64,000 bases of DNA from Aquibacillus albus (GTDB lineage: Bacteria > Bacillota > Bacilli > Bacillales > Amphibacillaceae): NCBI RefSeq assembly GCF_016908325.1, contig NZ_JAFBDR010000002.1, positions 186,001 through 250,000 of the forward strand, in the 5' to 3' direction. A program made the position numbers and the translations under genes. Shown here piece after piece: positions 26,614 through 34,928 of this stretch. The first letter of the stretch is position 1; every line of letters begins with the position of its first letter. The notes under the pieces are model-generated. The model worked only from the letters and a program-made list of their open reading frames with translations, did not search any database and had not been told where the DNA came from.

Positions 26614-26970
26614 ATGGCTACTATTACAGATTTGAACAAAGAAAAACACATCCTTGATATGGATTGGGGGAAAATCCAATGGCTGTGTGGCCAGCAAATT
26701 GATCCTGACTGCGAAATGACATTCGGAATGGTTTATATCGACGCTGGCAAATCTAATCCAAAACATATGCACCCTAATTGTGAAGAAATTATTTTCGTAT
26801 TATCAGGAGAATGTGATCATTCACTTGGTGATGAAGTTCATCATTTAAAACCTGGTATGATGTTACGAATCCCTCGAAATGTTTGGCACGATGCTAAAGT
26901 TACAAGTTGGGAACCTTGTCGCATGTTAATTATGTACTCATCTCCAGACAGACAAACAGTTGGTGAATAA
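26614..26970 (+). CDS. Small cupin-domain protein
   Basis: A 118-residue single-domain cupin. The metal-binding motif 1 is seen as PKHMHPNCEEIIFVLSGECDHSLG and motif 2 as LKPGMMLRIPRNVWHDAK (His-x-His, Glu and the second-motif His present). Small cupins in sugar loci often act as isomerases, epimerases or lyases. It is the first gene of the rightward operon, 30 bases before the Tm-1-like gene, under the palindrome-controlled promoter. AGAGGAGG precedes the ATG. The reaction is unknown. Confidence 0.9.
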   Translation: MATITDLNKEKHILDMDWGKIQWLCGQQIDPDCEMTFGMVYIDAGKSNPKHMHPNCEEIIFVLSGECDHSLGDEVHHLKPGMMLRIPRNVWHDAKVTSWEPCRMLIMYSSPDRQTVGE

Positions 26971-27000
26971 TATCAATACCGTTGAGAGAGGAGAAAAAGG

Positions 27001-28236
27001 ATGGCAGGAAAAGTTGTATTAGTTGGTGCGTTAGATACAAAGGGAGAAGAATATCTATTTGTAAAAAACATTCTAGAGAACCAAAATATTGATACAATTA
27101 CTGTGAACACTGGCGTATTGGATGAACCACTATATACACCTGAGATATCATCTGACGCTGTCGCTCGTGCTGGTGGAAGTGACTTAAATACACTAGTTAA
27201 AGCAAACGATCGAGGGAAAGCGGTTGCAGTAATGACAAAAGGCGCAAAAGTGATAATGGAACAACTAATTGATCAGGAAGAGGTTGCTGGAGCATTTGGT
27301 ATGGGTGGAACAGCTGGTACTACAGTTGCTTCCTCTGCCATGCAAGCAATCAACGTCGGAATCCCTAAGATTCTAGTTTCTACCGTCGCTTCTGGAAACA
27401 CCAGACCATATGTAGGCGTTAAAGACATTATGATGATGTATTCGGTGATTGACATTGCTGGAATCAATACGTTGTCTAGTAAAATATTAAGTAATGCTGC
27501 TTACTCCCTGGTAGGAATGGTTCAAGCGAACAAAAATGGAAGCGTTGTCAATAGTGATAAGCCGATGATTGGAATGACGATGTTTGGTGTGACCACTCCA
27601 TGCTGTACGCAAGTCAGAAATAAATTGGAGGATTTAGGTTACGATGTGTTAGTTTTTCACGCAACCGGATCAGGCGGAATGGCAATGGAAGAACTAATTC
27701 GGGCTGGTTTCATCAAAGGTGTTGTGGATGCTACGACTACAGAATTAGCTGATGAATTAGTAGGCGGCGTTTTTAGCGCAGGACCAAATCGACTTTTAGC
27801 AGCTGGTGAATGCGGCGTTCCTCAAGTAGTTTCCGTAGGAGCATTAGATATGGTTAACTTTGGACCGCCAGAAACAGTTCCTGATCAATTCACTGACCGT
27901 CAATTCTATCAACATAATCCAACTACTACTTTAATGCGAACGACAGTCCAAGAAAACAAAGAACTAGGAAGACAAATAGGTGAAAAGTTAAGTAAGTCCA
28001 CTTCTCCTGTTGTCGTTGTATTTCCTAAAGGCGGCGTTTCTATGCTAGATAAAGATGGGAATGATTTTGATGGCCCTGAACAGAGAGAGGCATTGTTATT
28101 AGGAATGAAAGAAACAATTCGTACAGATATTCCATTCATAGAATTAGAGGAAGACATTAATGATTCCGTTATTGCAAACAAGATGGCAGAGACAATCCAC
28201 GAATTAATGAAAACAACCAATGTAAAGGAGGTTTAA
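27001..28236 (+). CDS. Tm-1-like ATP-binding domain protein (UPF0261)
   Basis: A 411-residue protein of the UPF0261/Tm-1 family. The N-terminus VLVGALDTKGEEYLFVKNIL, the GAFGMGGTAGTTVASSAMQA loop and the C-terminal VVVVFPKGGVSMLDKDGNDFDGPEQREALL are family landmarks. In the plant Tm-1 protein this domain binds ATP; the bacterial enzyme has no settled function but is nearly always next to a PEP-hydrolase-like TIM barrel, as here (3-base gap). AGAGGAG precedes ATG 27001. Likely acts on a product of the dehydrogenase/isomerase encoded in the divergent arm; this is inference. Confidence 0.92.
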   Translation: MAGKVVLVGALDTKGEEYLFVKNILENQNIDTITVNTGVLDEPLYTPEISSDAVARAGGSDLNTLVKANDRGKAVAVMTKGAKVIMEQLIDQEEVAGAFGMGGTAGTTVASSAMQAINVGIPKILVSTVASGNTRPYVGVKDIMMMYSVIDIAGINTLSSKILSNAAYSLVGMVQANKNGSVVNSDKPMIGMTMFGVTTPCCTQVRNKLEDLGYDVLVFHATGSGGMAMEELIRAGFIKGVVDATTTELADELVGGVFSAGPNRLLAAGECGVPQVVSVGALDMVNFGPPETVPDQFTDRQFYQHNPTTTLMRTTVQENKELGRQIGEKLSKSTSPVVVVFPKGGVSMLDKDGNDFDGPEQREALLLGMKETIRTDIPFIELEEDINDSVIANKMAETIHELMKTTNVKEV

Positions 28237-28239
28237 CCA

Positions 28240-29064
28240 TTGGCTCTAAGTCGAAAACAAATACTAAATAATTTAAATAATCAAATAAAAGAGAACAAAG
28301 CAATTATTGGCGGTGGGGCTGGTACCGGTATTTCTGCAAAATGCGCAGAAGCCGGCGGCATTGATTTAATCATCATCTATAACTCTGGAAGATACAGAAT
28401 GGCAGGAAGAGGATCTTTAGCAGGACTCATGCCATATGGTGACGCTAACCAAATTGTAGTAGAAATGGGAAGTGAAGTACTGCCAATTGTAAAAAATACT
28501 CCTGTTCTAGCTGGTGTTTGTGGTACCGATCCGTTTCGTTCGATGGACGTATTTTTAGATGATTTAAAACGACAAGGATTTGCAGGGGTGCAAAACTTTC
28601 CTACTGTTGGTCTTTGTGATGGTACATTCCGCCAAAACCTTGAAGAGACAGGTATGGGATATGATTTAGAAGTAGAAATGATTCGCAAGGCTCACGAAAT
28701 GGATTTATTAACAACTCCTTATGTATTTAACGAAGAAGACGCGGTAAAAATGGCTGAAGCAGGTGCAGATGTACTCGTTGCACACATGGGATTAACAACG
28801 AAAGGAAGCATTGGAGCAAGTACAGCTTTATCATTAGAAGAGGCAACTGACCGGGTCCAAAAAATTCATGATGCCGCTAAGACAGTTAACCCTGATATTA
28901 TTGTTCTCTGTCATGGAGGACCTATCTCTGAGCCAGAAGATGCTGAATATGTATTAAAGAATACAAATGGAGTCGCAGGATTCTTCGGAGCATCAAGCAT
29001 CGAACGCCTACCTACCGAGAAAGCAATTACAAGTCAAGTAGAAAACTTTAAAGCAATTAAGTAA
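28240..29064 (+). CDS. Phosphoenolpyruvate hydrolase-like TIM-barrel protein
   Basis: A 274-residue TIM barrel of the PEP-hydrolase-like family. Landmarks: [58 protein letters not shown], and [15 protein letters not shown]. It starts at TTG 28240 behind a strong AGGAGGT and is tightly coupled to the Tm-1-like gene. Together the two probably form one enzyme system; the family name reflects a fold match, not proven chemistry. A terminator follows 23 bases later. Confidence 0.92.
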   Translation: MALSRKQILNNLNNQIKENKAIIGGGAGTGISAKCAEAGGIDLIIIYNSGRYRMAGRGSLAGLMPYGDANQIVVEMGSEVLPIVKNTPVLAGVCGTDPFRSMDVFLDDLKRQGFAGVQNFPTVGLCDGTFRQNLEETGMGYDLEVEMIRKAHEMDLLTTPYVFNEEDAVKMAEAGADVLVAHMGLTTKGSIGASTALSLEEATDRVQKIHDAAKTVNPDIIVLCHGGPISEPEDAEYVLKNTNGVAGFFGASSIERLPTEKAITSQVENFKAIK

Positions 29065-29087
29065 TTTAAATGATTTCATTCTTGTAA

Positions 29088-29131
29088 AAATACCAAATCG
29101 ACATAACTGTCGGTTTGGTATTTTTATTATA
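29088..29131 (+). terminator. Rho-independent terminator of the cupin-Tm1-TIM operon
   Basis: AAATACCAAATCGACA (29088-29103) pairs with TGTCGGTTTGGTATTT (29108-29123) over 16 bp, followed by TTTATTAT. Confidence 0.88.
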
Positions 29132-29175
29132 AACATTCGATTTATTCCACAGAAAAATAACTAACACACGCCATC

Positions 29176-29220
29176 TGTCCTCCCACGAAGGACAAATGTC
29201 TTTTTAGGGGGTCAGACCCC
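29176..29220 (+). repeat. REP-like element (core 29208-29220)
   Basis: Full bipartite copy. Its 45 bases are identical to the copy at 32476-32520, 3.3 kb away in the same orientation. Confidence 0.9.
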
Positions 29221-29227
29221 TTTTACA

Positions 29228-29269
29228 CGAAATCGAACCAGCACCGATTACTCCAACTTTTATTGTCAT
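29228..29269 (-). pseudogene. Remnant: first 14 codons of a Gfo/Idh/MocA gene cut off at a repeat
   Basis: Directly after the isomerase gene, AAGGAGAG and an ATG at 29269 open a frame reading MTIKVGVIGAGSIS, the classic N-terminal Rossmann start of a Gfo/Idh/MocA dehydrogenase. After 14 codons the frame runs into the REP-like element and stops in its TGA. The rest of the gene is missing. It would have been the fourth gene of the leftward operon. Confidence 0.75.
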
Positions 29270-29281
29270 CATCATCTCTCC

Positions 29282-30145
29282 TTATAGTTCATTCCAATAT
29301 CGCCGGACATTATCCATACTTATTTTGGACGCTTGTTTACATTCCTCCATCCCTTCAAATTCAATCGAAATGTAGCCGTCATAGCCCGCGTCTTTGATTA
29401 CTTTTAATACTTCTCTTATATTGATATCTCCATGCCCAGTAATCGCCCCGCGTAAGTAAGCACCAGATGTCGTGTTCAGCCATCCCTCTCCAGGATCTGT
29501 ATCGGCAGGTCGATAATAAAAATCTTTGATATGAACCATGGATGCAAATCCGATATTTTTCTTGACCGCGGCAACTGGTTGTTCATCTACACATAAAAAA
29601 TTCCCTGTATCTAATGTCGTTTTAAAATTAGGACGATTGGCTTGATGAATGAGCGTCTGAACTCGATCACTCGCCTGGACATGGTAGCCATGGTTTTCTA
29701 CACTTGTCGTGATACTATACTGGGCTGCATAGTCAGCAACTTGCTGACAGGCATAGACAAGCTTCGGTAAATCTGCTTCGAATTGCTTGATAGATGTCTC
29801 CTCCATCGGCCTCATCGCAACATCATGACGCATGAGATATACCCCTAGACGGTTAGCTATGTCAACTTCTTGCTTTACTCGATCAATTTCTTCTTGATAG
29901 GCTTCTTCATCTTCTGTTATAAAACTGGAAGCGATTGCATAATTAGAGATTTCAATCCCTGCCAACTTCGCCCTTTCCCGAATCGCGTCCACTAAAGCAG
30001 AATCCTCCAATTGAAATCCAAGATTCGGTACAATCTCAATATGCTCACCACCATTGTCTGCAACCCATTGAATCGCATCTAAAATTGTCATTTCTCCCGT
30101 TTTTAAGGCAGAAAATAGACTGTAAGAGCTAATCCCTATCTTCAT
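29282..30145 (-). CDS. Sugar phosphate isomerase/epimerase
   Basis: A 287-residue xylose-isomerase-like TIM barrel. Likely metal/substrate strands: EHIEIVPN, TTSVENHGYHV, KTTLDTGNFLC, VHIKDFYYRP and YISIEFEGMEE. Family members interconvert or dehydrate keto-sugars and inosose-like compounds. It lies 34 bases after the Gfo/Idh/MocA gene at 30180; GGAAGGAAGGTG precedes ATG 30145. Immediately downstream a truncated dehydrogenase gene begins, so the operon once was longer. Confidence 0.9.
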   Translation of the reverse strand: MKIGISSYSLFSALKTGEMTILDAIQWVADNGGEHIEIVPNLGFQLEDSALVDAIRERAKLAGIEISNYAIASSFITEDEEAYQEEIDRVKQEVDIANRLGVYLMRHDVAMRPMEETSIKQFEADLPKLVYACQQVADYAAQYSITTSVENHGYHVQASDRVQTLIHQANRPNFKTTLDTGNFLCVDEQPVAAVKKNIGFASMVHIKDFYYRPADTDPGEGWLNTTSGAYLRGAITGHGDINIREVLKVIKDAGYDGYISIEFEGMEECKQASKISMDNVRRYWNEL

Positions 30146-30179
30146 TTTTTCACACCTTCCTTCCCGTACTCCCCGACCA

Positions 30180-31154
30180 TTAGTTTAGAATAGCAACTGG
30201 CTGTTTCTTTTCCGATGACTCGTATGCTGCCATCGCAACTTCCAAAGCTCTCAAACCATCTTCCCCAGTAATGGAAGGAGATTTTTTTTCACGAACGGTC
30301 GTAATAAAATCCTCCACTAAAGCTTGGTCCATGTTGTCACCCCAGAAATTCCATTGTGTACCATCGTTACTGTATACATTTGTTTTTTGGGCAAAAGCAT
30401 CAACAGCTAACGTCCCATTAGAGCCGATAATTTCCAATGTCACATCACCCCATGTTGGGTAATTCTTATTTCGGGACCAGCTACAATCTAGGGTAGCGAA
30501 CATGTTATTATCAAACTCCATCGTTAGCAATCCGCAATCATCAATATCATAATCAGAGATCATATTGTCGACTTCTGCATACACTTCCTTTACTTCAGCA
30601 CCTGTATACCAGCGCATAATATCAACGACGTGTACAGTATGGTCAATCACTGCACCGCCACCTGATTTCGCTTTATCTACAAACCAGCCGCCTGGATTTG
30701 TCCCGCGATTGGTGCCTTTCATGGCAATGATATTTCCTAGCTCTCCACTCTCGATTACTTTTTTCGCATTGGCTATTGGTGTATTGAAACGGACTGGAAA
30801 TGCAGTTTGAAGAATCACGTTGTGTTCTTTACAAACAGCAATCATCGATTTCGCATCTTCAAGGTTAGATGCTATTGGCTTTTCACATAAAATGTGCTTG
30901 CCTTTGTTGGCTGCTGCAACGACATGCTGATAGTGGTTACTGTTTTCAGAGGTAATCACTACCGCCTCAACCGGTTGTTCTAGTAACTCGTGATAATCAA
31001 CATAATGAGTGGTGTTGAATTGTTCAGCGACTTTTTGCCCACGGTCTTTTTCATCATCCGCGATCCCAGCGATTTCCACCCCTTCTATTTGGGTTAATGC
31101 TTGCGCGTATCCGTAAGCATGGCCGTGTGCAAAACTAATAATTCCTACTTTCAT
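30180..31154 (-). CDS. Gfo/Idh/MocA family oxidoreductase with atypical Rossmann start
   Basis: A 324-residue dehydrogenase-like protein. The EKP motif (LCEKPIASN) and the substrate-domain segments GGGAVIDHTVHVVDIMRWYTG are typical. The N-terminal nucleotide motif, however, is VGIISFAHGHAYGYAQAL instead of G-x-G-x-x-G, a variant seen in one subgroup of the family. Translation is coupled to the upstream gene (ATGA overlap at 31151-31154) with AAAGGAG before the start. Substrate probably a keto-sugar shared with the neighbouring isomerase. Confidence 0.9.
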   Translation of the reverse strand: MKVGIISFAHGHAYGYAQALTQIEGVEIAGIADDEKDRGQKVAEQFNTTHYVDYHELLEQPVEAVVITSENSNHYQHVVAAANKGKHILCEKPIASNLEDAKSMIAVCKEHNVILQTAFPVRFNTPIANAKKVIESGELGNIIAMKGTNRGTNPGGWFVDKAKSGGGAVIDHTVHVVDIMRWYTGAEVKEVYAEVDNMISDYDIDDCGLLTMEFDNNMFATLDCSWSRNKNYPTWGDVTLEIIGSNGTLAVDAFAQKTNVYSNDGTQWNFWGDNMDQALVEDFITTVREKKSPSITGEDGLRALEVAMAAYESSEKKQPVAILN

Positions 31155-32161
31155 CGAATTGACTCCTTTCCTTTGCTATCCATAACGACTGGCTTTCCTT
31201 TTTCAATCGATTCTAAAGCAGCCAACGAGATTTCCATCGCTTTATACGCATCCTCTGCTGTTACAATTGGCTCTTCGTCGGTTTGAATACAATGAATAAA
31301 ATGCTCTAACTCTTTGTAATATGGATTATCTTTTAGTGGACTTTCCGGAACAGCAACCCCGCCATCTGAAGTGCTGACGTTTGTATTGGCTACCACTGGG
31401 GCGACTTTTGAACTATCATATTCGATAATGCCGTCTCTTCCAGCAAACTCGAATTTAGTTGTAAAATTCTGATGTGCCCACGTTCCCTCCACATGGGCAA
31501 TAACGCCACTCTTGAATCGAAGTGTCACGAGAGCATACTCTACTTTTACATACACTCTTCCTCTACTGCTTTTGGCATAGACACGATCCACTTCACCAAA
31601 ACACCATCTCAAGTAATCAAAATCATGAATAACCATATCTAAAATTAAACCACCGCTATTATTAAAGTTAGCATACCAATCATTAGAGGCATTCGGGAAA
31701 CCTCCGCCTCTTGTCGTGCGTACAACTGCCGGATTCCCTATTTTATTTTCAGCAATTAACTGCTTGGCTTGCACATATTCCGGAAAAAATCGAACCACGT
31801 GGCCAGCAAATAACTTCACGCCTTTCTCTTTGCAATAGGAAATCATGTCTCTTGCATCAGACAAAGATCTTGCTAGTGGTTTTTCACAGATGACATGTGA
31901 ACCGTTGTCCGCTACCTTCTTCACGTATTCTTTATGAAGTGGGGTAGGTAAACAAATGGAAACAGCATCAATCGCATCTAACTCTTTTACAGCCTCTTCA
32001 TATGTATGAAAAGCCTTTGTTCCCAAAGTTTCAGCCAATTGACTCGCTTTGGAATAGTTAACACCAACAATTCCAGCTAAATGAACATCCTTCATTTTTG
32101 AATAAGCATTGGCATGCGTACTTCCCATTGTCCCTGCTCCAATAACCAATGTGTGTAACAC
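31151..32161 (-). CDS. Gfo/Idh/MocA family oxidoreductase
   Basis: A 336-residue NAD(P)-dependent dehydrogenase with a canonical LVIGAGTMGSTHANAY nucleotide motif, VICEKPLARSL catalytic segment and GGLILDMVIHDFDYLRWCFG substrate domain. It starts at GTG 32161 with AAAGGAGAG upstream and overlaps the next dehydrogenase gene by 4 bases. It is now the first intact gene of the unit; a C-terminal fragment of another gene lies just upstream (32271-32417). Confidence 0.9.
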   Translation of the reverse strand: MLHTLVIGAGTMGSTHANAYSKMKDVHLAGIVGVNYSKASQLAETLGTKAFHTYEEAVKELDAIDAVSICLPTPLHKEYVKKVADNGSHVICEKPLARSLSDARDMISYCKEKGVKLFAGHVVRFFPEYVQAKQLIAENKIGNPAVVRTTRGGGFPNASNDWYANFNNSGGLILDMVIHDFDYLRWCFGEVDRVYAKSSRGRVYVKVEYALVTLRFKSGVIAHVEGTWAHQNFTTKFEFAGRDGIIEYDSSKVAPVVANTNVSTSDGGVAVPESPLKDNPYYKELEHFIHCIQTDEEPIVTAEDAYKAMEISLAALESIEKGKPVVMDSKGKESIR

Positions 32162-32270
32162 AAAGCAACTCTCCTTTATCTTTTAATTGACTAGTATCTG
32201 GCAAAAAGAAAAAAGGTCATTTCTCCACTACTAACGAAGTAATGACCTATATCATTCCCATTAACTTAAA

Positions 32271-32417
32271 TTAAAACTGCAAGACAAGCATTGCATGACC
32301 ATCAAGGACGGTAACACTGGTATGAACATAGCCTTCTCGATATTCAAAAGAAAGCACTTTCTCATCTGGAGCCAACAAAACCTGATTTGGTTTTTTATCT
32401 GATTCCCAAGGTCGAAA
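32271..32417 (-). pseudogene. C-terminal fragment of an unidentified protein
   Basis: An open stretch of 48 codons with a stop at 32271 and no start reads FRPWESDKKPNQVLLAPDEK and then VLSFEYREGYVHTSVTVLDG, ending HAMLVLQF. This looks like real protein, perhaps the C-terminal beta-domain of a carbohydrate-active enzyme, now without its body. It would have been upstream of the dehydrogenase genes in the same direction. Confidence 0.45.
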
Positions 32418-32475
32418 TTAAAGGATAGGGTACAGTTTATAAATACCTCGTCCCTCTGTTTAAATTCCCGCTGTG

Positions 32476-32520
32476 TGTCCTCCCACGAAGGACAAATGTC
32501 TTTTTAGGGGGTCAGACCCC
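32476..32520 (+). repeat. REP-like element (core 32508-32520)
   Basis: Full bipartite copy identical to 29176-29220. It begins 2 bases after the stop codon of the SDR gene as read on the minus strand. Confidence 0.9.
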
Positions 32521-32522
32521 TA

Positions 32523-33278
32523 TTACCTCATTAGTGTTCCTCCGTTGATTTCAATGGTTTCGCCGGTAACAAAGCTGCTTAAGTCTGATGCTAAATACAG
32601 TGCAGCACCGCTGACATCGCCGGGGATTCCCTCGCGTTTCAGAGGTGTAGCATCTACCGTTTTTTTACGGTCCGCATCTGGAGTGAACGTATCGTGGAAA
32701 CTAGTCTCTCCTATTAGTCCCGGTGAAATATTATTGACCCGAATAGGAGCAACTTCTTTTGCCAGTCCTTTTGTAAAGGCCATTAGCCCGCCCTTAGAAG
32801 TTGCATAGGGGACCGCTCCCTGTCCACCTCCATTTTGGGCTGCCAATGAAGTAATATTTATAATGTTACCGTCACGCTTCATTGTTGGAAGTACTGCTTG
32901 TGTAACCAAAAAGGCACTTGTTAAATTCAGATCGATAATCTTATGCCATAAATCTTCACTTGTTTCTTTGATGGGTGTCCGTTTTACCAGACCACCAGCG
33001 TTATTGATTAAAATATCAATTTGACCATTAAAAAAGTCTGATGTCTTATTTACTAAATCGGTTATCTCATCCTTTATTAATACGTCAGCTTTAATGGCAG
33101 TTGCCTCTACATTTTGTTGTCGAATGGTATGTACTGTATGTTGAGCTCCTTTTTCATTACTATAGTAATGCACAACAACATTTGCACCTGCTTTAGCTAA
33201 GTCAATAGCTATTTGACTGCCAATCCCACTGCCAGCCCCTGTAACTAGTGCATTTTTCCCCGTAAGATCTATCTTCAT
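32523..33278 (-). CDS. Short-chain dehydrogenase/reductase
   Basis: A 251-residue classical SDR. The cofactor motif TGAGSGIG, NNAG, catalytic Ser in INITSLAAQNGG, and Y-x3-K in YATSKGG are all present; the C-terminus FVTGETIEINGG is typical. The open frame extends 47 codons upstream, but ATG 33278 with AAGGATGGTGGC is the true start. It may oxidise a sugar alcohol or reduce a keto-sugar for the neighbouring pathways. A cre-like site lies upstream, and the stop codon touches a REP-like repeat. Confidence 0.92.
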   Translation of the reverse strand: MKIDLTGKNALVTGAGSGIGSQIAIDLAKAGANVVVHYYSNEKGAQHTVHTIRQQNVEATAIKADVLIKDEITDLVNKTSDFFNGQIDILINNAGGLVKRTPIKETSEDLWHKIIDLNLTSAFLVTQAVLPTMKRDGNIINITSLAAQNGGGQGAVPYATSKGGLMAFTKGLAKEVAPIRVNNISPGLIGETSFHDTFTPDADRKKTVDATPLKREGIPGDVSGAALYLASDLSSFVTGETIEINGGTLMR

Positions 33279-33390
33279 AATAGCCACCATCCTTTTTATT
33301 TTTGTAACCGTTCTAAAATCCATATTTCCATACTCACTAGTGGAATCACCACGAAAGAGCTGCCCCTCATTGGACAGCCCCCTGATTAAC

Positions 33391-33404
33391 AGAAAACGCT
33401 TCCA
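33391..33404 (-). promoter_or_regulatory. cre-like site upstream of SDR gene
   Basis: Minus-strand TGGAAGCGTTTTCT matches the CcpA consensus except at two positions; it lies 113 bases before the SDR start. Confidence 0.45.
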
Positions 33405-33431
33405 TCTTAATGGTATCATTTGATTTCTGAA

Positions 33432-33449
33432 AATTCAATTACTTGAATT
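33432..33449. promoter_or_regulatory. Inverted repeat, possible operator
   Basis: AATTCAA and TTGAATT separated by 4 bases. The half-sites resemble those of the 17-bp XRE-cupin operator but the spacing is different; possible site for a related repressor. Confidence 0.3.
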
Positions 33450-33601
33450 CCATCATTTTTCCAGAAAAATTTTATAAATTCTGCTGACGATGTAAGGTCG
33501 CCCCCTATACTCCTGACCATCAGGAAGGACAACCTTCCTACAATTAAATCTTAAGAAAAAAACTCACATTGGGATAGGATCTTTCCCCGCCCCCCGCCAA
33601 A

Positions 33602-34429
33602 TTACAAATATCTCTTTACTATTTTCTTCACCTGTTCTATCTCTTCCCATTGGTCCTTTGTTCCACCAGCAACTAGGGTGATCGGCCCTTCGTAGTTATG
33701 CTTTTTTAATAGATCTAAAGATCGACAAAATTCAACTTCATTCAACTCACCATTTTCATTGTATCTCGGTTTGGCATGAATGGATTCGGAAACTGGGATT
33801 GTCATTTCTAACTGACTATATTTGTTGTCTAATTGATAGTTACCAAAATCAGTGACTAAACCTAAATCCCTTCCAACATTTTCTTTTAAAAATAAACAAT
33901 TCTCTGCTGTAGAAGCTAACGGCTGGAAGTTTTCTGTTACAATCCTTACTTTCTTCTTTTTTCCATATTGTATCAATTCTTTTAAACTTTCTAATGAGCG
34001 CACCAATGCACCCCTGTCAGTTGGAGAAGCTTCCCCAGCAATTACTCGAACTCTTTCTGCACCGACACGAGACGCAATATCAATCCAATCTTTGATAAAT
34101 TCAACATCAGACTGGCGACGTTTTTCATCGCTGCTGCTGATATCACCATAATCGATCAAGAGATTATAAAACAAAGTCCCCGAGCGATCAAATGCCTGTT
34201 TTAAAGCAGTTAAATAGCCTTCATCTGTTCTTGGAAAATGAAAATGGCAAACTTCTAATGCTTTAAATCCCTTTACATATGCTAGCTTCGGTAAATCTAA
34301 CAACGAGATTTTTTCAGCTTTTTCATCTACTACGACCATTTGTTTTTCTTGCTCTGAATCCCAACGCGTCCACCTTAATGGACCAAGATTTTCATTTAAA
34401 CTCCAGGTGGTCAACGATAAATAAGGCAT
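33602..34429 (-). CDS. Sugar phosphate isomerase/epimerase
   Basis: A 275-residue xylose-isomerase-like TIM barrel. Metal-site strands are RIVTENFQPLA, LGLVTDFGNYQ, IHAKPRYNENGE and ITLVAGGTKDQWEE; the last differs from the usual I-E-x-E strand, so the site may be altered. GGAGGAGAG precedes ATG 34429. It lies 323 bases upstream of the SDR gene in the same direction and is one of five such barrels in the window. Confidence 0.85.
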   Translation of the reverse strand: MPYLSLTTWSLNENLGPLRWTRWDSEQEKQMVVVDEKAEKISLLDLPKLAYVKGFKALEVCHFHFPRTDEGYLTALKQAFDRSGTLFYNLLIDYGDISSSDEKRRQSDVEFIKDWIDIASRVGAERVRVIAGEASPTDRGALVRSLESLKELIQYGKKKKVRIVTENFQPLASTAENCLFLKENVGRDLGLVTDFGNYQLDNKYSQLEMTIPVSESIHAKPRYNENGELNEVEFCRSLDLLKKHNYEGPITLVAGGTKDQWEEIEQVKKIVKRYL

Positions 34430-34734
34430 GCTCCATCTCTCCTCCCATTGGTTTATACCGAGTGCTGTTTTATTTTCGTTACTAATTAATACTATTCAAC
34501 AGAATATCAAACTATCCTACTTTATATGTTTGAAAAGTTTGGAAATGTACTCAAAGGGAGGATAACCGGTTATGATTTCTGCTATAGATTTTCAAATCAT
34601 AAGGAAATGGGCCCCTATTCTATCTTCCAGGCAAAGAGGCCCCTCAAGAACGAGAGTACCACAACCCGATTCTTCAACCCCCCCAAAAATCCCCTTTTTC
34701 ACGAGCGATGACACCCACCCAACTTTCCATAAAA

Positions 34735-34759
34735 TGGTTATTTTCATCAATGTTCGTCA
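34735..34759 (+). promoter_or_regulatory. Shared direct-repeat site upstream of amidohydrolase
   Basis: Contains TTCATCAATGTTCGTCA (34743-34759), identical in 17 bases to 37887-37903; over 25 bases 21-22 positions agree. TTCATCA and TTCGTCA form a direct repeat with 10-bp period. It lies 25 bases upstream of the -35 box, an activator position. Confidence 0.65.
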
Positions 34760-34784
34760 CTGGGTGGTATTTGGGTTAGTTTTA

Positions 34785-34813
34785 TTGACGATATTCATTC
34801 CCATTGCTATTTT
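34785..34813 (+). promoter_or_regulatory. SigA-like promoter for the amidohydrolase unit
   Basis: -35 TTGACG (34785-34790), 17-base spacer, -10 TATTTT (34808-34813), about 53 bases before the leader peptide ATG. Confidence 0.55.
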
Positions 34814-34865
34814 TAGAATATAAATAAAGCACATTTTAGGTCGTCACTGAAAGGAGCGAATGGTA

Positions 34866-34928
34866 ATGAAATCTAGCAGCAACAGCTACATAACGGATCA
34901 ATTTAATAGAAGCGTGGTAAAATTATGA
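34866..34928 (+). CDS. 20-residue leader peptide overlapping the amidohydrolase start
   Basis: AAAGGAGCGAATGGTA precedes an ATG at 34866 that opens a 20-codon frame, MKSSSNSYITDQFNRSVVKL. Its TGA stop overlaps the ATG of the amidohydrolase (ATGA, 34925-34928). The large gene has no good ribosome binding site of its own, whereas this leader does, so translational coupling is likely. No attenuator-like codon run is evident. Too short for family assignment. Confidence 0.5.
   Translation: MKSSSNSYITDQFNRSVVKL

Larger units (their letters stand above)
32162..32522. other. Intergenic region with gene remnant and REP-like copy
   Basis: 361 bases that hold the C-terminal remnant at 32271-32417 and the repeat at 32476-32520. 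No intact gene. Confidence 0.6.
33279..33601. other. Intergenic region with cre-like site and inverted repeats
   Basis: 323 bases upstream of the SDR gene and downstream of an isomerase gene. Contains a cre-like site (33391-33404), the inverted repeat AATTCAA-TTAC-TTGAATT (33432-33449) and a GGAAGG/CCTTCC hairpin near 33530. No gene is supported. Confidence 0.55.
34430..34865. other. Upstream region of the amidohydrolase operon
   Basis: 436 bases between divergent genes. The right part has a direct-repeat site (34735-34759) and a SigA-like promoter. Frames at 34526-34823 lack protein-like composition and are not reported as genes. Confidence 0.55.

Noticed and set aside
33432-33449. Third copy of the XRE-cupin operator
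   Set aside because: Half-sites TTCAA/TTGAA are shared, but spacing and flanks differ and no promoter hexamers frame it, so it is listed only as a generic inverted repeat.
34526-34823. Two overlapping plus-strand frames upstream of the amidohydrolase
   Set aside because: Composition is not protein-like, they overlap the operator and promoter, and neither leads to a conserved product; only the 20-codon leader has a credible ribosome binding site and placement.
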